This document shows positions 16,213 to 24,020 of a stretch of DNA of 64,000 nt, piece by piece. Position 1 is the stretch's first letter. Each line of letters starts with the position of its first letter. Below the pieces are notes generated by a model. That model searched no databases, was not told where the DNA came from, and saw nothing but the letters and a program-made list of their open reading frames with translations. Position numbers and translations under genes: made by a program. The stretch spans positions 682,001-746,000 of the forward strand of contig NZ_CP022961.1 in assembly GCF_002285795.1 (NCBI RefSeq), given 5' to 3'. The DNA comes from Plantactinospora sp. KBS50. Its GTDB lineage: Bacteria > Actinomycetota > Actinomycetes > Mycobacteriales > Micromonosporaceae.

Positions 16213-17607
16213 GTGGGACAGGACGAACTCGAACGGGCCCTGCGGGACATGCTGTCCCAGCGGGTGGCCGGCTCGCGGTCCCCGCTCGACCCGGCGGAGG
16301 TCGCGATCCGGCGTGGTCGCCGGGTCAGACGGTTCCAGACGGTCGGCGGGATCGCCTCCGCGGCGCTGGCGATCGTGTTGGTGAGCGTCGGGATCATCGA
16401 GGTGGGAACGGCCTCCCGCAACGGGCCGATGGTGGTGGTGCTGGACGACTCGCCCGACGCGAGCGGGTCGGCGTTCGGCCCGGTGCGGCCGGACACCGCC
16501 CCGGACCCGTCCCCGGCCGGCATCCCGGCGACCGTCGAGCTGGTCAGCGGGCACACCCTGACCGGGACCGACCGGATCGACTTCGCCCTCGACTCCCCGG
16601 TGACCGCCGCGCGGCGTACCGGAGACGGCTGGTTGCTGGTGACCGGACCCGCCGGACGCTCGACGCTCTGGCTCGGCACCGGTTCCGGCGGCGCCCGCCG
16701 GCTGGTCACCGGCGCCAGCGTGCTGACGCTCGGCGCGGACGGGCAGCGCGTCGCCTGGCGCGACGGTTCCCAGCTCTACGTGAGCAGCATCTCGGGCGGC
16801 GTGTTGGCCCCGGCGACGTCGATCGGCTGGGCGGTGGGCGCCGTGCCCATCCGCTTCCTCGGCGGCGCGCTGCTGCTGTACCGCGCCGACCCGGCCGGGT
16901 TCCGGCTCTGGTGGCCCAGCGGCGGCCGCGAGACGGCCTGGCAGCCGACCCCGCTCGGGGTCTACGGGCTGCTGCCCGACGGCCGGACCGCGGTCGGGGA
17001 GGTGCACGGCCCCGACGGAACGCCCTGCCTGGCTCTGCTGGACCTGGACCAGGACCTGGCCTCGACCCGTACCGCGTGCGGCGTGCGACTCGCGCCCGGA
17101 CCTGCGGCGGTGTCCCCGGACGGCCGGTGGCTGCTGGCCAACCCGGCCACCACCGGCGCGGACGCGGACACCGGTCTCGGGGCGCGCGCCAGCCTCGAGC
17201 CGCCGTCCACGGCCGCCTCCCCGACCACCCCGACCGCGGGCCCGGCCGCCGCCCAGGGCCCGGCCGCCACCGAGGACCCGGCCGGCGCGGCCGGCGCGGC
17301 CACCGGGGACGGCGCCGGGACGGCCGCGCTGCTGGTGGACCTGCGCGCGGTCTTCGGCGATACGCCCGCCACCTGGCCGGCCGGACCGCTGCTGCGGACC
17401 GATCCGTGCTGGCTGGACGACCGGACCGCGGTGTACCTGGACGCCGCGGGTGACCTCGTGGTGGTGCCGGCCGACGGGATACCGCAGGGCCGCAAGCCGG
17501 ACCGGTTGCCGCTGGACGTCGAGTCGGGGACCGGGCCGACCGTGCTGGTGGCGGCCACGCCGGAGAGCACCGCGACCGAGGCCACGACCCTGGGCGCCAG
17601 CGGGTGA
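16213..17607 (+). CDS. Membrane-anchored sensor-like protein downstream of SigE-family sigma factor
   Basis: 464 aa. Residues 1-45 are cytoplasmic and charged, with one TM helix at about 46-68 (GIASAALAIVLVSVGII). The large extracytoplasmic part resembles TolB/WD40-like repeats (LVTGASVLTLGADGQRVAWRDG, PDGRWLLANP). The segment 300-345 is an Ala/Thr/Pro linker. Single-TM proteins of this kind usually sit next to SigE-family sigma factors in Micromonosporaceae and may act as anti-sigma or sensor; no zinc anti-sigma motif is visible. Its stop overlaps the next start (GTGA). Confidence 0.8.
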   Translation: MGQDELERALRDMLSQRVAGSRSPLDPAEVAIRRGRRVRRFQTVGGIASAALAIVLVSVGIIEVGTASRNGPMVVVLDDSPDASGSAFGPVRPDTAPDPSPAGIPATVELVSGHTLTGTDRIDFALDSPVTAARRTGDGWLLVTGPAGRSTLWLGTGSGGARRLVTGASVLTLGADGQRVAWRDGSQLYVSSISGGVLAPATSIGWAVGAVPIRFLGGALLLYRADPAGFRLWWPSGGRETAWQPTPLGVYGLLPDGRTAVGEVHGPDGTPCLALLDLDQDLASTRTACGVRLAPGPAAVSPDGRWLLANPATTGADADTGLGARASLEPPSTAASPTTPTAGPAAAQGPAATEDPAGAAGAATGDGAGTAALLVDLRAVFGDTPATWPAGPLLRTDPCWLDDRTAVYLDAAGDLVVVPADGIPQGRKPDRLPLDVESGTGPTVLVAATPESTATEATTLGASG

Positions 17608-18494
17608 GCGGTGCCGACCGGCCGTCCCGACATCCGGTACGCCGGATCGACCTGCATGCCCACAGCACGGCCAGCGACGGCACGCTGAGCCCGGCCGAAC
17701 TGGTCGGCGCGGCGGCGGCGACCGGGCTGGACGTGCTGGCGATCACCGACCACGACACCACGGCCGGCTGGGCCGAGGCGGTCGCGGCGCTGCCACCCGG
17801 CCTCGACCTGGTCCGCGGCGCGGAACTGTCCTGCCACTGGTCCGGCACCCGGCCGGCGACATCCCTGCACCTGCTGGCGTACCTGTTCGACCCGACCGAG
17901 CCGGAGCTGGTGGCACAACTGCGGCGGGTCCGCGCGGCGCGGGAGCGGCGCGGCGAGCGGATCGTGGCCTTGCTGCGCGCCGACGGCCACGACATCCGCT
18001 GGTCCGAGGTGCTGGCCGGGGCCGCCGGCGGTGCGGTGGGTCGGCCGCACATCGCGCAGGCACTGATCCGGGCCGGGCTGGTCGGCTCCACTACCGAGGC
18101 GTTCGAGCCGGACTGGCTGGGTGAGCGGTACCGGCTGGCCAAGGAGGACATCGACGTCTTCCGGGCCGTCGCACTGGTCCGCCGGGCCGGCGGGGTGGCG
18201 GTCTTCGCCCACCCGCGGGCCACCCGGCGCGGCAGGGTGGTGCCGGACCGGCTGATCGGCGACCTGGCCGAGGCCGGCCTGGCCGGGCTGGAGGCCGATC
18301 ACGAGGACCACTCCCCGGCCGAACGGGAGCACGTCCGGGCGCTGGCCGGACGGCTGGGTCTGTTCGTCACCGGCTCGTCGGACTTCCACGGCAGCCACAA
18401 GAGCGTCGCGCTGGGTGCCTTCGGCACCGCGGAACCGGCGTACCAGCGGCTGCTGGCCGCGGCCAGCGGCGTGACGGGCGTCGCTTCCGGGTGA
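17604..18494 (+). CDS. PHP-domain metal-dependent phosphoesterase
   Basis: 296 aa with the four PHP metal-binding motifs: HAHSTASDG near residue 16, ITDHDTTAGW near 49, a middle His/Glu set, AHPRATRRGR near 202, and SSDFHGSHK near 260. The close relatives are 3',5'-nucleoside bisphosphate phosphatases (YciV/TrpH group), which recycle pAp and short oligonucleotides. It starts on GTG overlapping the stop of the previous gene by 4 bp, so it is co-translated with it. Confidence 0.9.
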   Translation: MSGADRPSRHPVRRIDLHAHSTASDGTLSPAELVGAAAATGLDVLAITDHDTTAGWAEAVAALPPGLDLVRGAELSCHWSGTRPATSLHLLAYLFDPTEPELVAQLRRVRAARERRGERIVALLRADGHDIRWSEVLAGAAGGAVGRPHIAQALIRAGLVGSTTEAFEPDWLGERYRLAKEDIDVFRAVALVRRAGGVAVFAHPRATRRGRVVPDRLIGDLAEAGLAGLEADHEDHSPAEREHVRALAGRLGLFVTGSSDFHGSHKSVALGAFGTAEPAYQRLLAAASGVTGVASG

Positions 18495-18528
18495 TCCGCG
18501 CGGCCGCCGGAAACGGCGCCGATACCGT

Positions 18529-19152
18529 GTGCGGGTGGGCATCAAGCTGTTCGGCGAGGTCTTCCTGACCCTTCTGGTGATCACCGACCCGCCGGGCATG
18601 ATGCCGATCTTTCTGGCCCTGACCGGACCGCTGCCCGCCCGGGAGCGCAACCGCGCCGCCTGGCAGGCGGTGGCGCTGGCGCTCGGGGTGATCGTCGTGT
18701 TCGCCGTGGCCGGCCAGACGCTGCTGGCCTACCTGCACGTCTCGCTGCCGGCGTTGCAGGCGGCCGGCGGGCTGCTGCTGGTCCTGGTCGCCCTGGAACT
18801 GCTGACCGGCAAGGCCGACGATCCGGAACAGCAGTCCGCCACCGCGAACATCGCGCTGGTCCCGCTCGGTACGCCGCTGCTGGCCGGTCCCGGGGCGATC
18901 GTGGCCACCATGCTGTTCGTGCAGCGCGCCGGCGGCCCGGTGGACTACCTCCAGATCGGCGCGGCGATCGTGGCCGTGATGGTCACGGTCTGGCTGGTGC
19001 TGCGCTTCTCCGGGGTGATCGTCAAGGTGCTGCGGCCCGGCGGCATCGAGGTGCTGACCCGGATCGCCGGTCTGCTGCTGGCCGCCATCGCCGTGCAGCT
19101 GATCGCGGATGCCATCGCCTCGTTCGTCACGGCGTACCTCGACGCGCGCTGA
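18529..19152 (+). CDS. MarC-family integral membrane protein
   Basis: 207 aa with six hydrophobic helices. FLTLLVITDPPGMMPIFLALTG is the MarC/UPF0056 signature at the N-terminus, PLGTPLLAGPGAIVATML comes in the middle and VLTRIAGLLLAAIAVQLI at the end. The family was once linked to multiple antibiotic resistance, but no transport activity is proven. GTG 18529 was taken as start; GTG 18535 two codons on is equally possible. It lies 34 bp after the PHP gene. Confidence 0.9.
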   Translation: MRVGIKLFGEVFLTLLVITDPPGMMPIFLALTGPLPARERNRAAWQAVALALGVIVVFAVAGQTLLAYLHVSLPALQAAGGLLLVLVALELLTGKADDPEQQSATANIALVPLGTPLLAGPGAIVATMLFVQRAGGPVDYLQIGAAIVAVMVTVWLVLRFSGVIVKVLRPGGIEVLTRIAGLLLAAIAVQLIADAIASFVTAYLDAR

Positions 19153-19261
19153 GCCGCACCGGCGGGCGCCGCCGTGCGTGGCGCCGCGGCCCGATGCGCG
19201 GTGTGGAGCGGTGCGGCCCGGCGGGTGCGGTGCTGTCGGTGCCGGATGGCAGGATCGGGTG

Positions 19262-20167
19262 GTGCGACGACCATCCGCGAGCGGCGGGCGTGCCCCGCGT
19301 CCCCGTCCCGAGCCGGAACAGTTGGGCTTCGCCGGCATGCCGGAGCGACTCTTCGTGTGCACACCCAGCAAGTTGGGCGCCTACGAGGACTGCCCCCGCC
19401 GCTTCCGGTACGGCTACCTGGACCGGCCGGCGCCGCCGAAGGGACCGCCCTGGGCGCACAACTCGCTCGGCGCCAGCGTGCACACGGCGCTGCGGAACTG
19501 GTTCTCGCTGGCCGTGCCGGACCGCCGTCCCGAGGCCCTGCCGCGGCTGCTGCGGGCCACCTGGGTGCGGGAGGGCTACCGCGACACCGAGCAGGAGCAG
19601 CTTGCCTACCGGCGCGCGCTGGCCTGGCTGGAGTCGTACGTGGACACCCTCGACCCGGAGGCCGAGCCGCTCGGCGTCGAGCGGGTGGTCGCGGTGAAGA
19701 CCTCCGTGCTGGCCTTCAACGGCCGGGCGGACCGGATCGACTCTAGGACCGGTCCCGACGGCCCGGAGGCGGTGATCGTCGACTACAAGACCGGCCGGTC
19801 CGGCCTGGACAACGACGACGCGCGGGGGTCGGCGGCGCTCGCGCTGTACGCGTTCGCGGCCGAGCGGGTGTTCCGGCGCCCCTGCCGCCGCGTCGAGCTG
19901 CACCACCTGCCCAGCGGCACGGTCGCCGCGCACGAGCACACGCCGGACTCGCTGGCCCGCCAGGTCGGCCGGGCCGAGGACACCGCTCGGGACATCGTCG
20001 CCGCGCAGCGGTCGGTGACCGACGGTGCCGATCCCGACGACGCCTTCCCGACCCGGCCCGGCGGCCGGTGCACCTGGTGCGACTACCGCCGGGTCTGCCC
20101 GGACGGCGAGCGGGCGCCGCAGGAGGAGCCCTGGGCGGCCCTGGCCCGTTCCATCGCGGCCAGATAG
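19262..20167 (+). CDS. RecB-like PD-(D/E)XK nuclease with Fe-S cluster
   Basis: 301 aa from GTG 19262 (farther upstream starts are possible). The N-terminal Cys lies in EDCPRRFRYGY, the nuclease core in GRADRI...VIVDYKTGR (Asp and D-x-K catalytic), and the three C-terminal cysteines in CTWCDYRRVC. That C...CxxCx5C layout is the Cas4/AddB Fe-S nuclease arrangement. It would process DNA ends in repair. There is no cas1/cas2 or CRISPR nearby, so it is not a CRISPR Cas4. Its last 85 bp overlap the convergent MpaB-like gene. Confidence 0.88.
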   Translation: MRRPSASGGRAPRPRPEPEQLGFAGMPERLFVCTPSKLGAYEDCPRRFRYGYLDRPAPPKGPPWAHNSLGASVHTALRNWFSLAVPDRRPEALPRLLRATWVREGYRDTEQEQLAYRRALAWLESYVDTLDPEAEPLGVERVVAVKTSVLAFNGRADRIDSRTGPDGPEAVIVDYKTGRSGLDNDDARGSAALALYAFAAERVFRRPCRRVELHHLPSGTVAAHEHTPDSLARQVGRAEDTARDIVAAQRSVTDGADPDDAFPTRPGGRCTWCDYRRVCPDGERAPQEEPWAALARSIAAR

Positions 20168-20976
20168 ATCGGACCCTCGACCAGCCGGCGCGGCACCGCG
20201 TTCAGCGCCAGCCGGAGGGTCCACACGCCGATGCCGGCGGACAGCTCCGTGCCGGGCAGGCCGAGCCCGCCGTACAACCGGCGGGCCCAGGCCGGCAGCA
20301 GGCCGAAGGCGGTGCCGGCCACGCCGAGATAGGCCAGCCGGGCCGGCCCGAGGTCCAGGCCGATCCGCAGCGGACGGCTCAGCGTCCGCGGCGCCGGGGG
20401 AGCGGTGAGGAAGAAGCCGGTCTCGATGGCGGCCCGGGTGAGCCGCAGCTGCGGCCGGATCCGCCGGTAGAACTCCTCGACCTGCGCGGCCGAGCCCGGC
20501 ACGGTGTCCGGGTCCAGCCCCACCAGGGCGGCCGAGCGCCGCTGTTCGTGGTAGTAGCCGTCCACCTCCGCGGCGGTCAACCGCACCCCCGCCCGGCGGG
20601 CCGTGCTGACGAAGGACTCCACCTCGGCCACGTGCACCCAGCGCAGCAGGTCCGGCTCGTCGATCCGGAACTGCTCGCCGGTGTCCGGATCCTGCGCGCG
20701 CATCCGGGCGTGGAAGGTACGCAGCCGCCGGCCGGCCGCCTCGGCCTGCGCGGTGGTGCCGTAGACGGTCGTCGCCACGTACGTCGCGGTGCGCATCAGC
20801 CGGCCCCACGGGTCGGACCGGTAGTTGCTGTTCTGCGCCACCCCGGCCATCGCCCGCGGATGCAGCGCCTGGAGGTAGAGCGAGCGGAGGCCGGCCACCA
20901 GCAGGATCGGCTCCGCGTGCACCTTCCAGGTCACCGAGCCGGGGCCGAACAAGCCGAGGTCGTCATCGCGGTCCAC
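20083..20976 (-). CDS. MpaB/DUF2236-family oxygenase-like protein
   Basis: 297 aa from GTG 20976. It carries the DUF2236 signature LHPRAMAGVAQNS (His ligand) near residue 38, the GTTAQAEAAGRRLRTFHARM block near 74 and WVHVAEVESFV near 113. This family includes rubber-oxygenase-like haem proteins and fungal MpaB', but most actinobacterial members are uncharacterised. It lies 33 bp downstream of the Fur-family gene in the same direction, so the two may form an operon responding to metal or peroxide. The C-terminal end overlaps the convergent nuclease gene. Confidence 0.85.
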   Translation of the reverse strand: MDRDDDLGLFGPGSVTWKVHAEPILLVAGLRSLYLQALHPRAMAGVAQNSNYRSDPWGRLMRTATYVATTVYGTTAQAEAAGRRLRTFHARMRAQDPDTGEQFRIDEPDLLRWVHVAEVESFVSTARRAGVRLTAAEVDGYYHEQRRSAALVGLDPDTVPGSAAQVEEFYRRIRPQLRLTRAAIETGFFLTAPPAPRTLSRPLRIGLDLGPARLAYLGVAGTAFGLLPAWARRLYGGLGLPGTELSAGIGVWTLRLALNAVPRRLVEGPIYLAAMERARAAQGSSCGARSPSGQTRR

Positions 20977-21009
20977 CGTCCAAGGGTGCCACGGGCGGCG
21001 GCTGCGCGG

Positions 21010-21435
21010 TCACTCCCCGGCGGCCCGCAGTGACCGGCAGGCCGGACAGAGGCCCCAGAAGGTGATCTCGGCCTCGTCGACCTCGAAACCGTGCCCGTCG
21101 GACGGGTCGAGGCACGGCGCGCTGCCGTGCACGCAGTCCACGTCGCTGATCAGGCCGCAGCCGCGGCAGACGATGTGGTGGTGGTTGTCCCCGGCCCGCG
21201 CCTCGTAGCGGGCGGGGCTGCCCGCCGGCTCGATCCGCCGGGACAGGCCGGCCCGGGACAGCGCCGCGAGCACGTCGTAGACCGCCTGGGTGGAAACCGT
21301 TTCGATCCGGCCGCGCACCCGGCGGGCGATCTCCTCGACCTCCAGGTGGCCCCCCTCGGCCAGCACGTCCAGCACGGCCAGCCGGGGGCGGGTCACCCGC
21401 AGCCCCCTCGACCGCAGCAACTCTTCGCTGGACAT
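21010..21435 (-). CDS. Fur-family metalloregulator (FurA/PerR/CatR-like)
   Basis: 141 aa from ATG 21435 (GGGAAC upstream). The winged helix has STQAVYDVLAALSRAGL near residues 48-64. The metal-sensing part has HHHIVC near 86 and two CxxC pairs, CRGCG and CPACR. This pattern belongs to the FurA/PerR side of the family, which senses peroxide or iron. No catalase gene is adjacent, unlike in many relatives. It probably autoregulates and may control the MpaB-like gene just downstream. Confidence 0.88.
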   Translation of the reverse strand: MSSEELLRSRGLRVTRPRLAVLDVLAEGGHLEVEEIARRVRGRIETVSTQAVYDVLAALSRAGLSRRIEPAGSPARYEARAGDNHHHIVCRGCGLISDVDCVHGSAPCLDPSDGHGFEVDEAEITFWGLCPACRSLRAAGE

Positions 21436-21652
21436 GTTCCCATTGGAGCACGGATCGACAAGACTGGTTCGGATTCGGCGCCCCGGGGTGGTCATGACCA
21501 CATTCAGCGGGTGTTTGACGAGGCCATGCCCTACCGCGCCGGACCAGGACGACGACCGGGCGCGCTGTCGGACGCCGCCCTGGCCTCGGCTCGCTACGGG
21601 CGAGCCTGGTCAGACACCCTCTAAGCTGTCCACCCACGAGTCGGGAGGCGCG

Positions 21653-22129
21653 GTGTTCAGAGAGATCATGGGGCTACCGGCCCACGCGTTGCTGGTGCAT
21701 GCCGCCGTGGCGGCCGTGCCGCTGCTGGTCCTGGCCGCGATCGCGTACGCGCTCGTGCCGAGGTTCCGGTCCCGGGTGGGCTGGCTGGCCGGCGTGCTCG
21801 CGGTGGGCGCTCCGGTGGCCGTCTTCCTCGCCAAGGAGTCCGGCGAGGAACTTCAGCAGGTCCTGACGGAGAAGGGCTATCCGGCGACCGTGCTGGACCA
21901 GGTCGCCGAGCACCAGGAGTACGCCGAGTCGCTGTTCTGGTGGACGCTGGGGCTGGCGGCCGCGACCCTGCTGCTGCTCGCGGCGACCCGTCCGCGGGCG
22001 CGGTCCGTACCGCCCTGGCTGGGCTGGCTGCTCGCCGCCGCCGTGGTGGTGCTCGGGGTGCTGTCCGCCACCTACGTCTACCTGACCGGTGATTCCGGCG
22101 CCCAGGCGGTCTGGCGCGGCGTGCTGTAG
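21653..22129 (+). CDS. DUF2231-like integral membrane protein
   Basis: 158 aa with four hydrophobic helices. It starts FREIMGLPAHALLVHAAVAAVPLLVLAAIAYALV, and the His pair in PAHALLVH is the DUF2231 hallmark. YAESLFWWTLGLAAATLL follows, then a last helix before YVYLTGDSGAQAVW with its conserved GHSGA-like end (here GDSGA). DUF2231 proteins may bind haem through such His residues, which is unproven. GTG 21653 has GGGAGG upstream. Confidence 0.85.
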   Translation: MFREIMGLPAHALLVHAAVAAVPLLVLAAIAYALVPRFRSRVGWLAGVLAVGAPVAVFLAKESGEELQQVLTEKGYPATVLDQVAEHQEYAESLFWWTLGLAAATLLLLAATRPRARSVPPWLGWLLAAAVVVLGVLSATYVYLTGDSGAQAVWRGVL

Positions 22130-22139
22130 CCGGTCCGGG

Positions 22140-22161
22140 GCCGCCCGGGCGACCGGGCGGC
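22140..22161. terminator. Hairpin between convergent genes
   Basis: Perfect 9-bp stem GCCGCCCGG / CCGGGCGGC with a GCGA tetraloop, between stops at 22129 and 22173. Confidence 0.65.
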
Positions 22162-22172
22162 GGGCCGCCCGG

Positions 22173-22598
22173 TCAGAACATCAGCCGGGAGCAGAGCAGG
22201 CACACCAGCACGGTGAGCACCGCCGCGGCGACCAGGACGACACCGTTGGTGATCGTCCGCGCCTCCCGCTCCTGCGCGTCCAACGCGTTCGTGTCCTGCG
22301 CGGGCAGCGGCCGGGGCGCGGGGGTCTCCACGTGCACCGGCGGACGCCAGCCCGGCGGCGGTGGGGTGTTGGGCGGCGGCCCGGCGTAGCCCCCACCCTG
22401 GCCGGCGGGAAGACCACCCTGACCGCCGGAGAGACCACCCGGGCCACCCGGTCTGCCGGGGGCGCCCGGCGCCCCGCCGGGGGCCGCCGGGCCACCGGGG
22501 AACGCCGGCCCGCCGGGGCCCGCCGACCGCCCGGCGTCGGTCCCGTCCGCCGGGCGGCGCCAGACGGCGTCCGGATCCTCACCGCTGTTCGTACTCAC
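22173..22598 (-). CDS. Pro/Gly-rich single-pass membrane protein
   Basis: 141 aa from GTG 22598. Residues 1-100 are Gly/Pro-rich (repeats like GPGGP, APGAPG), then a short Ala/Glu helix (DALDAQEREARTITNG) and one C-terminal TM helix, VVLVAAAVLTVLVCLLCSRL. It looks like a tail-anchored protein with a disordered cytoplasmic domain. No function is recognised. It is divergent from the small acidic protein at 22677. Confidence 0.72.
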   Translation of the reverse strand: MSTNSGEDPDAVWRRPADGTDAGRSAGPGGPAFPGGPAAPGGAPGAPGRPGGPGGLSGGQGGLPAGQGGGYAGPPPNTPPPPGWRPPVHVETPAPRPLPAQDTNALDAQEREARTITNGVVLVAAAVLTVLVCLLCSRLMF

Positions 22599-22676
22599 GA
22601 TCCTCGACGCTACCAACGCCGGTCCCGGTGTCCGGTCCCGCCGGTCGGCGCGGGGTTGCGCGTACCCTTGGCGATC

Positions 22677-22853
22677 GTGAGCATCCTGAACGACCCGCGG
22701 GCCGCCGACACCGACGGCGAGCGACCGGTGGAGTTCGACGACGAGGCACCGGCGCTGCCGGAGCAGTCGACGGACGACACGGACCGGGGCTGGGGCGAGC
22801 GCGCCACCTCGAACGACGACCGGCTGCACGAGGACCGGCCGCCGCACTGGTGA
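22677..22853 (+). CDS. Small acidic hypothetical protein
   Basis: 58 aa from GTG 22677. It is strongly acidic and probably disordered (DTDGERPVEFDDEAPALPEQ, STDDTDRGWG, LHEDRPPHW). The Arg-Gly-Trp-Gly and C-terminal PPHW look like conserved short motifs of a small Micromonosporaceae family, from memory only. No ribosome-binding site is strong. It converges on the FmdB gene. Confidence 0.65.
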   Translation: MSILNDPRAADTDGERPVEFDDEAPALPEQSTDDTDRGWGERATSNDDRLHEDRPPHW

Positions 22854-22873
22854 CGGCGGCCGGTCCGCGAGGC

Positions 22874-23239
22874 TCAGCTCGCGGCGGCCGCGGGCTTGCT
22901 GGTCGATCCGCCGGAGCCGCTGGCGGCCGGGGCGCTGGGCTTGGCGGCGGAGGAGTCCTTGCCGGCCGAGCCGGCGCCGGACGCGTCGCTCTTGGCGCCC
23001 GACTCGCTCTTGGCGCCCGACGACTCGGCCGGCTTGGTGCCCGGGGTCGAGTCGGAGTTCGTGGACCGGGAGTCGGTGCGGTAGAACCCGGAGCCCTTGA
23101 AGACGATCCCGACCGAGTTGAACAGCTTTCGCAGCCGGCCCTCGCACGACGGGCACTCGGTCAGCGGCTCATCGGCGAAGGACTGCACCGCCTCGAGCTG
23201 GTGACCGCACGCGGTGCAGACGTACTGGTACGTGGGCAC
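22874..23239 (-). CDS. FmdB-family zinc ribbon protein
   Basis: 121 aa. GTG 23239 was chosen because GGAGGAA lies five bases before it and PTYQYVCTACGHQLEAVQ is the canonical FmdB start. Two CxxC knuckles, CTACGHQ and CPSCEGRL, bind zinc, and GSGFYRTD ends the domain. The remaining 60 residues are Ser/Ala/Lys-rich and low-complexity. The family is called a putative regulatory protein but its role is unknown. Next upstream on the same strand is the 5-formyl-THF cyclo-ligase gene. Confidence 0.9.
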   Translation of the reverse strand: MPTYQYVCTACGHQLEAVQSFADEPLTECPSCEGRLRKLFNSVGIVFKGSGFYRTDSRSTNSDSTPGTKPAESSGAKSESGAKSDASGAGSAGKDSSAAKPSAPAASGSGGSTSKPAAAAS

Positions 23240-23298
23240 GGGTTCCTCCGGATCTTGCAGCCATCTGGCACTCGACGTATCCGAGTGCCAATGGTGCG

Positions 23299-23937
23299 TC
23301 ATCGGGCCCGGTCTCGTCCAGCCGGCAGCCGGTGGAACCCGCCACCCGGGGTGAGCACCGCTCGCACCGGCAGGTCGTGCGGCAGCGCCGGGACGGCGTC
23401 GACCAGTTCACCGTCGTGCAGCAGCGCCACCACCGGCACGCCGGGCGCCACCCGGGCCAGCGCACGGTCGTACGAGCCGCCGCCCCGGCCCAGCCGGACG
23501 CCCGCGCGGTCCACCGCCAGCGCCGGCACCACCACCAGATCGGCGGCCCGGATGGCGGCGGTGCCCAGCCGGCGGCCGGTCGGCTCCCGCAGCCCCCGCC
23601 CGGCCGCGTGCAGGGCCGCCGGACCGGCGTACGCCGCCCAGTCGAGATCCAGATCCGGCAGCAGCGCCGGCAGCAGCAGCACCCCCGCCGGGGGCAGCGC
23701 CTCGGCCAGCACCTCGGGCAGGTCGGGACCGCCGGGCTCACTGCCCACCGGGACGTACCCGGTCACCACCCGCGGGCGCAGCCGGCGTACCAGGGCCGTC
23801 AGCCCGGCCTGGACGAGGCCGGCGGCCCGGTCCCGCTCGGCCGGCGCGAGCGCCCGGCGACGCGCCAGCACCCGCCGGCGGAGGTCGAGCTTGGCCCGGT
23901 CCGCGTCCGGGTCCGCTTCATCCGAAAAATTCGGCAC
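23299..23937 (-). CDS. 5-formyltetrahydrofolate cyclo-ligase
   Basis: 212 aa. The N-terminus has the basic helix KLDLRRRVLARRRAL, and near residue 150 the ATP/folate-binding motif RLGRGGGSYDRAL. The enzyme converts 5-formyl-THF and ATP to 5,10-methenyl-THF, returning a stored folate to one-carbon metabolism. Length matches the family. The gene and the FmdB gene are the usual pair in actinobacteria, and the stop lies 59 bp before the FmdB start. Confidence 0.92.
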   Translation of the reverse strand: MPNFSDEADPDADRAKLDLRRRVLARRRALAPAERDRAAGLVQAGLTALVRRLRPRVVTGYVPVGSEPGGPDLPEVLAEALPPAGVLLLPALLPDLDLDWAAYAGPAALHAAGRGLREPTGRRLGTAAIRAADLVVVPALAVDRAGVRLGRGGGSYDRALARVAPGVPVVALLHDGELVDAVPALPHDLPVRAVLTPGGGFHRLPAGRDRAR

Positions 23938-24020
23938 GCAACTCTCCGTGGTCCACCCCGGTTAACAGACCGGGCTCTGTCAGCATCGCAGCCACGGGTA
24001 CGGAATCTCCGGGGGGACGA

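Noticed and set aside
14817-17453. 878-codon rightward frame across the PH, sigma and sensor genes
   Set aside because: Shadow in another frame over three well-supported genes; composition is Arg/Gly/Pro-rich noise.
19262-20167. Cas4-like nuclease as part of a CRISPR system
   Set aside because: No repeats, cas1 or cas2 anywhere in the window. The Fe-S RecB-like form is common as a stand-alone repair protein.
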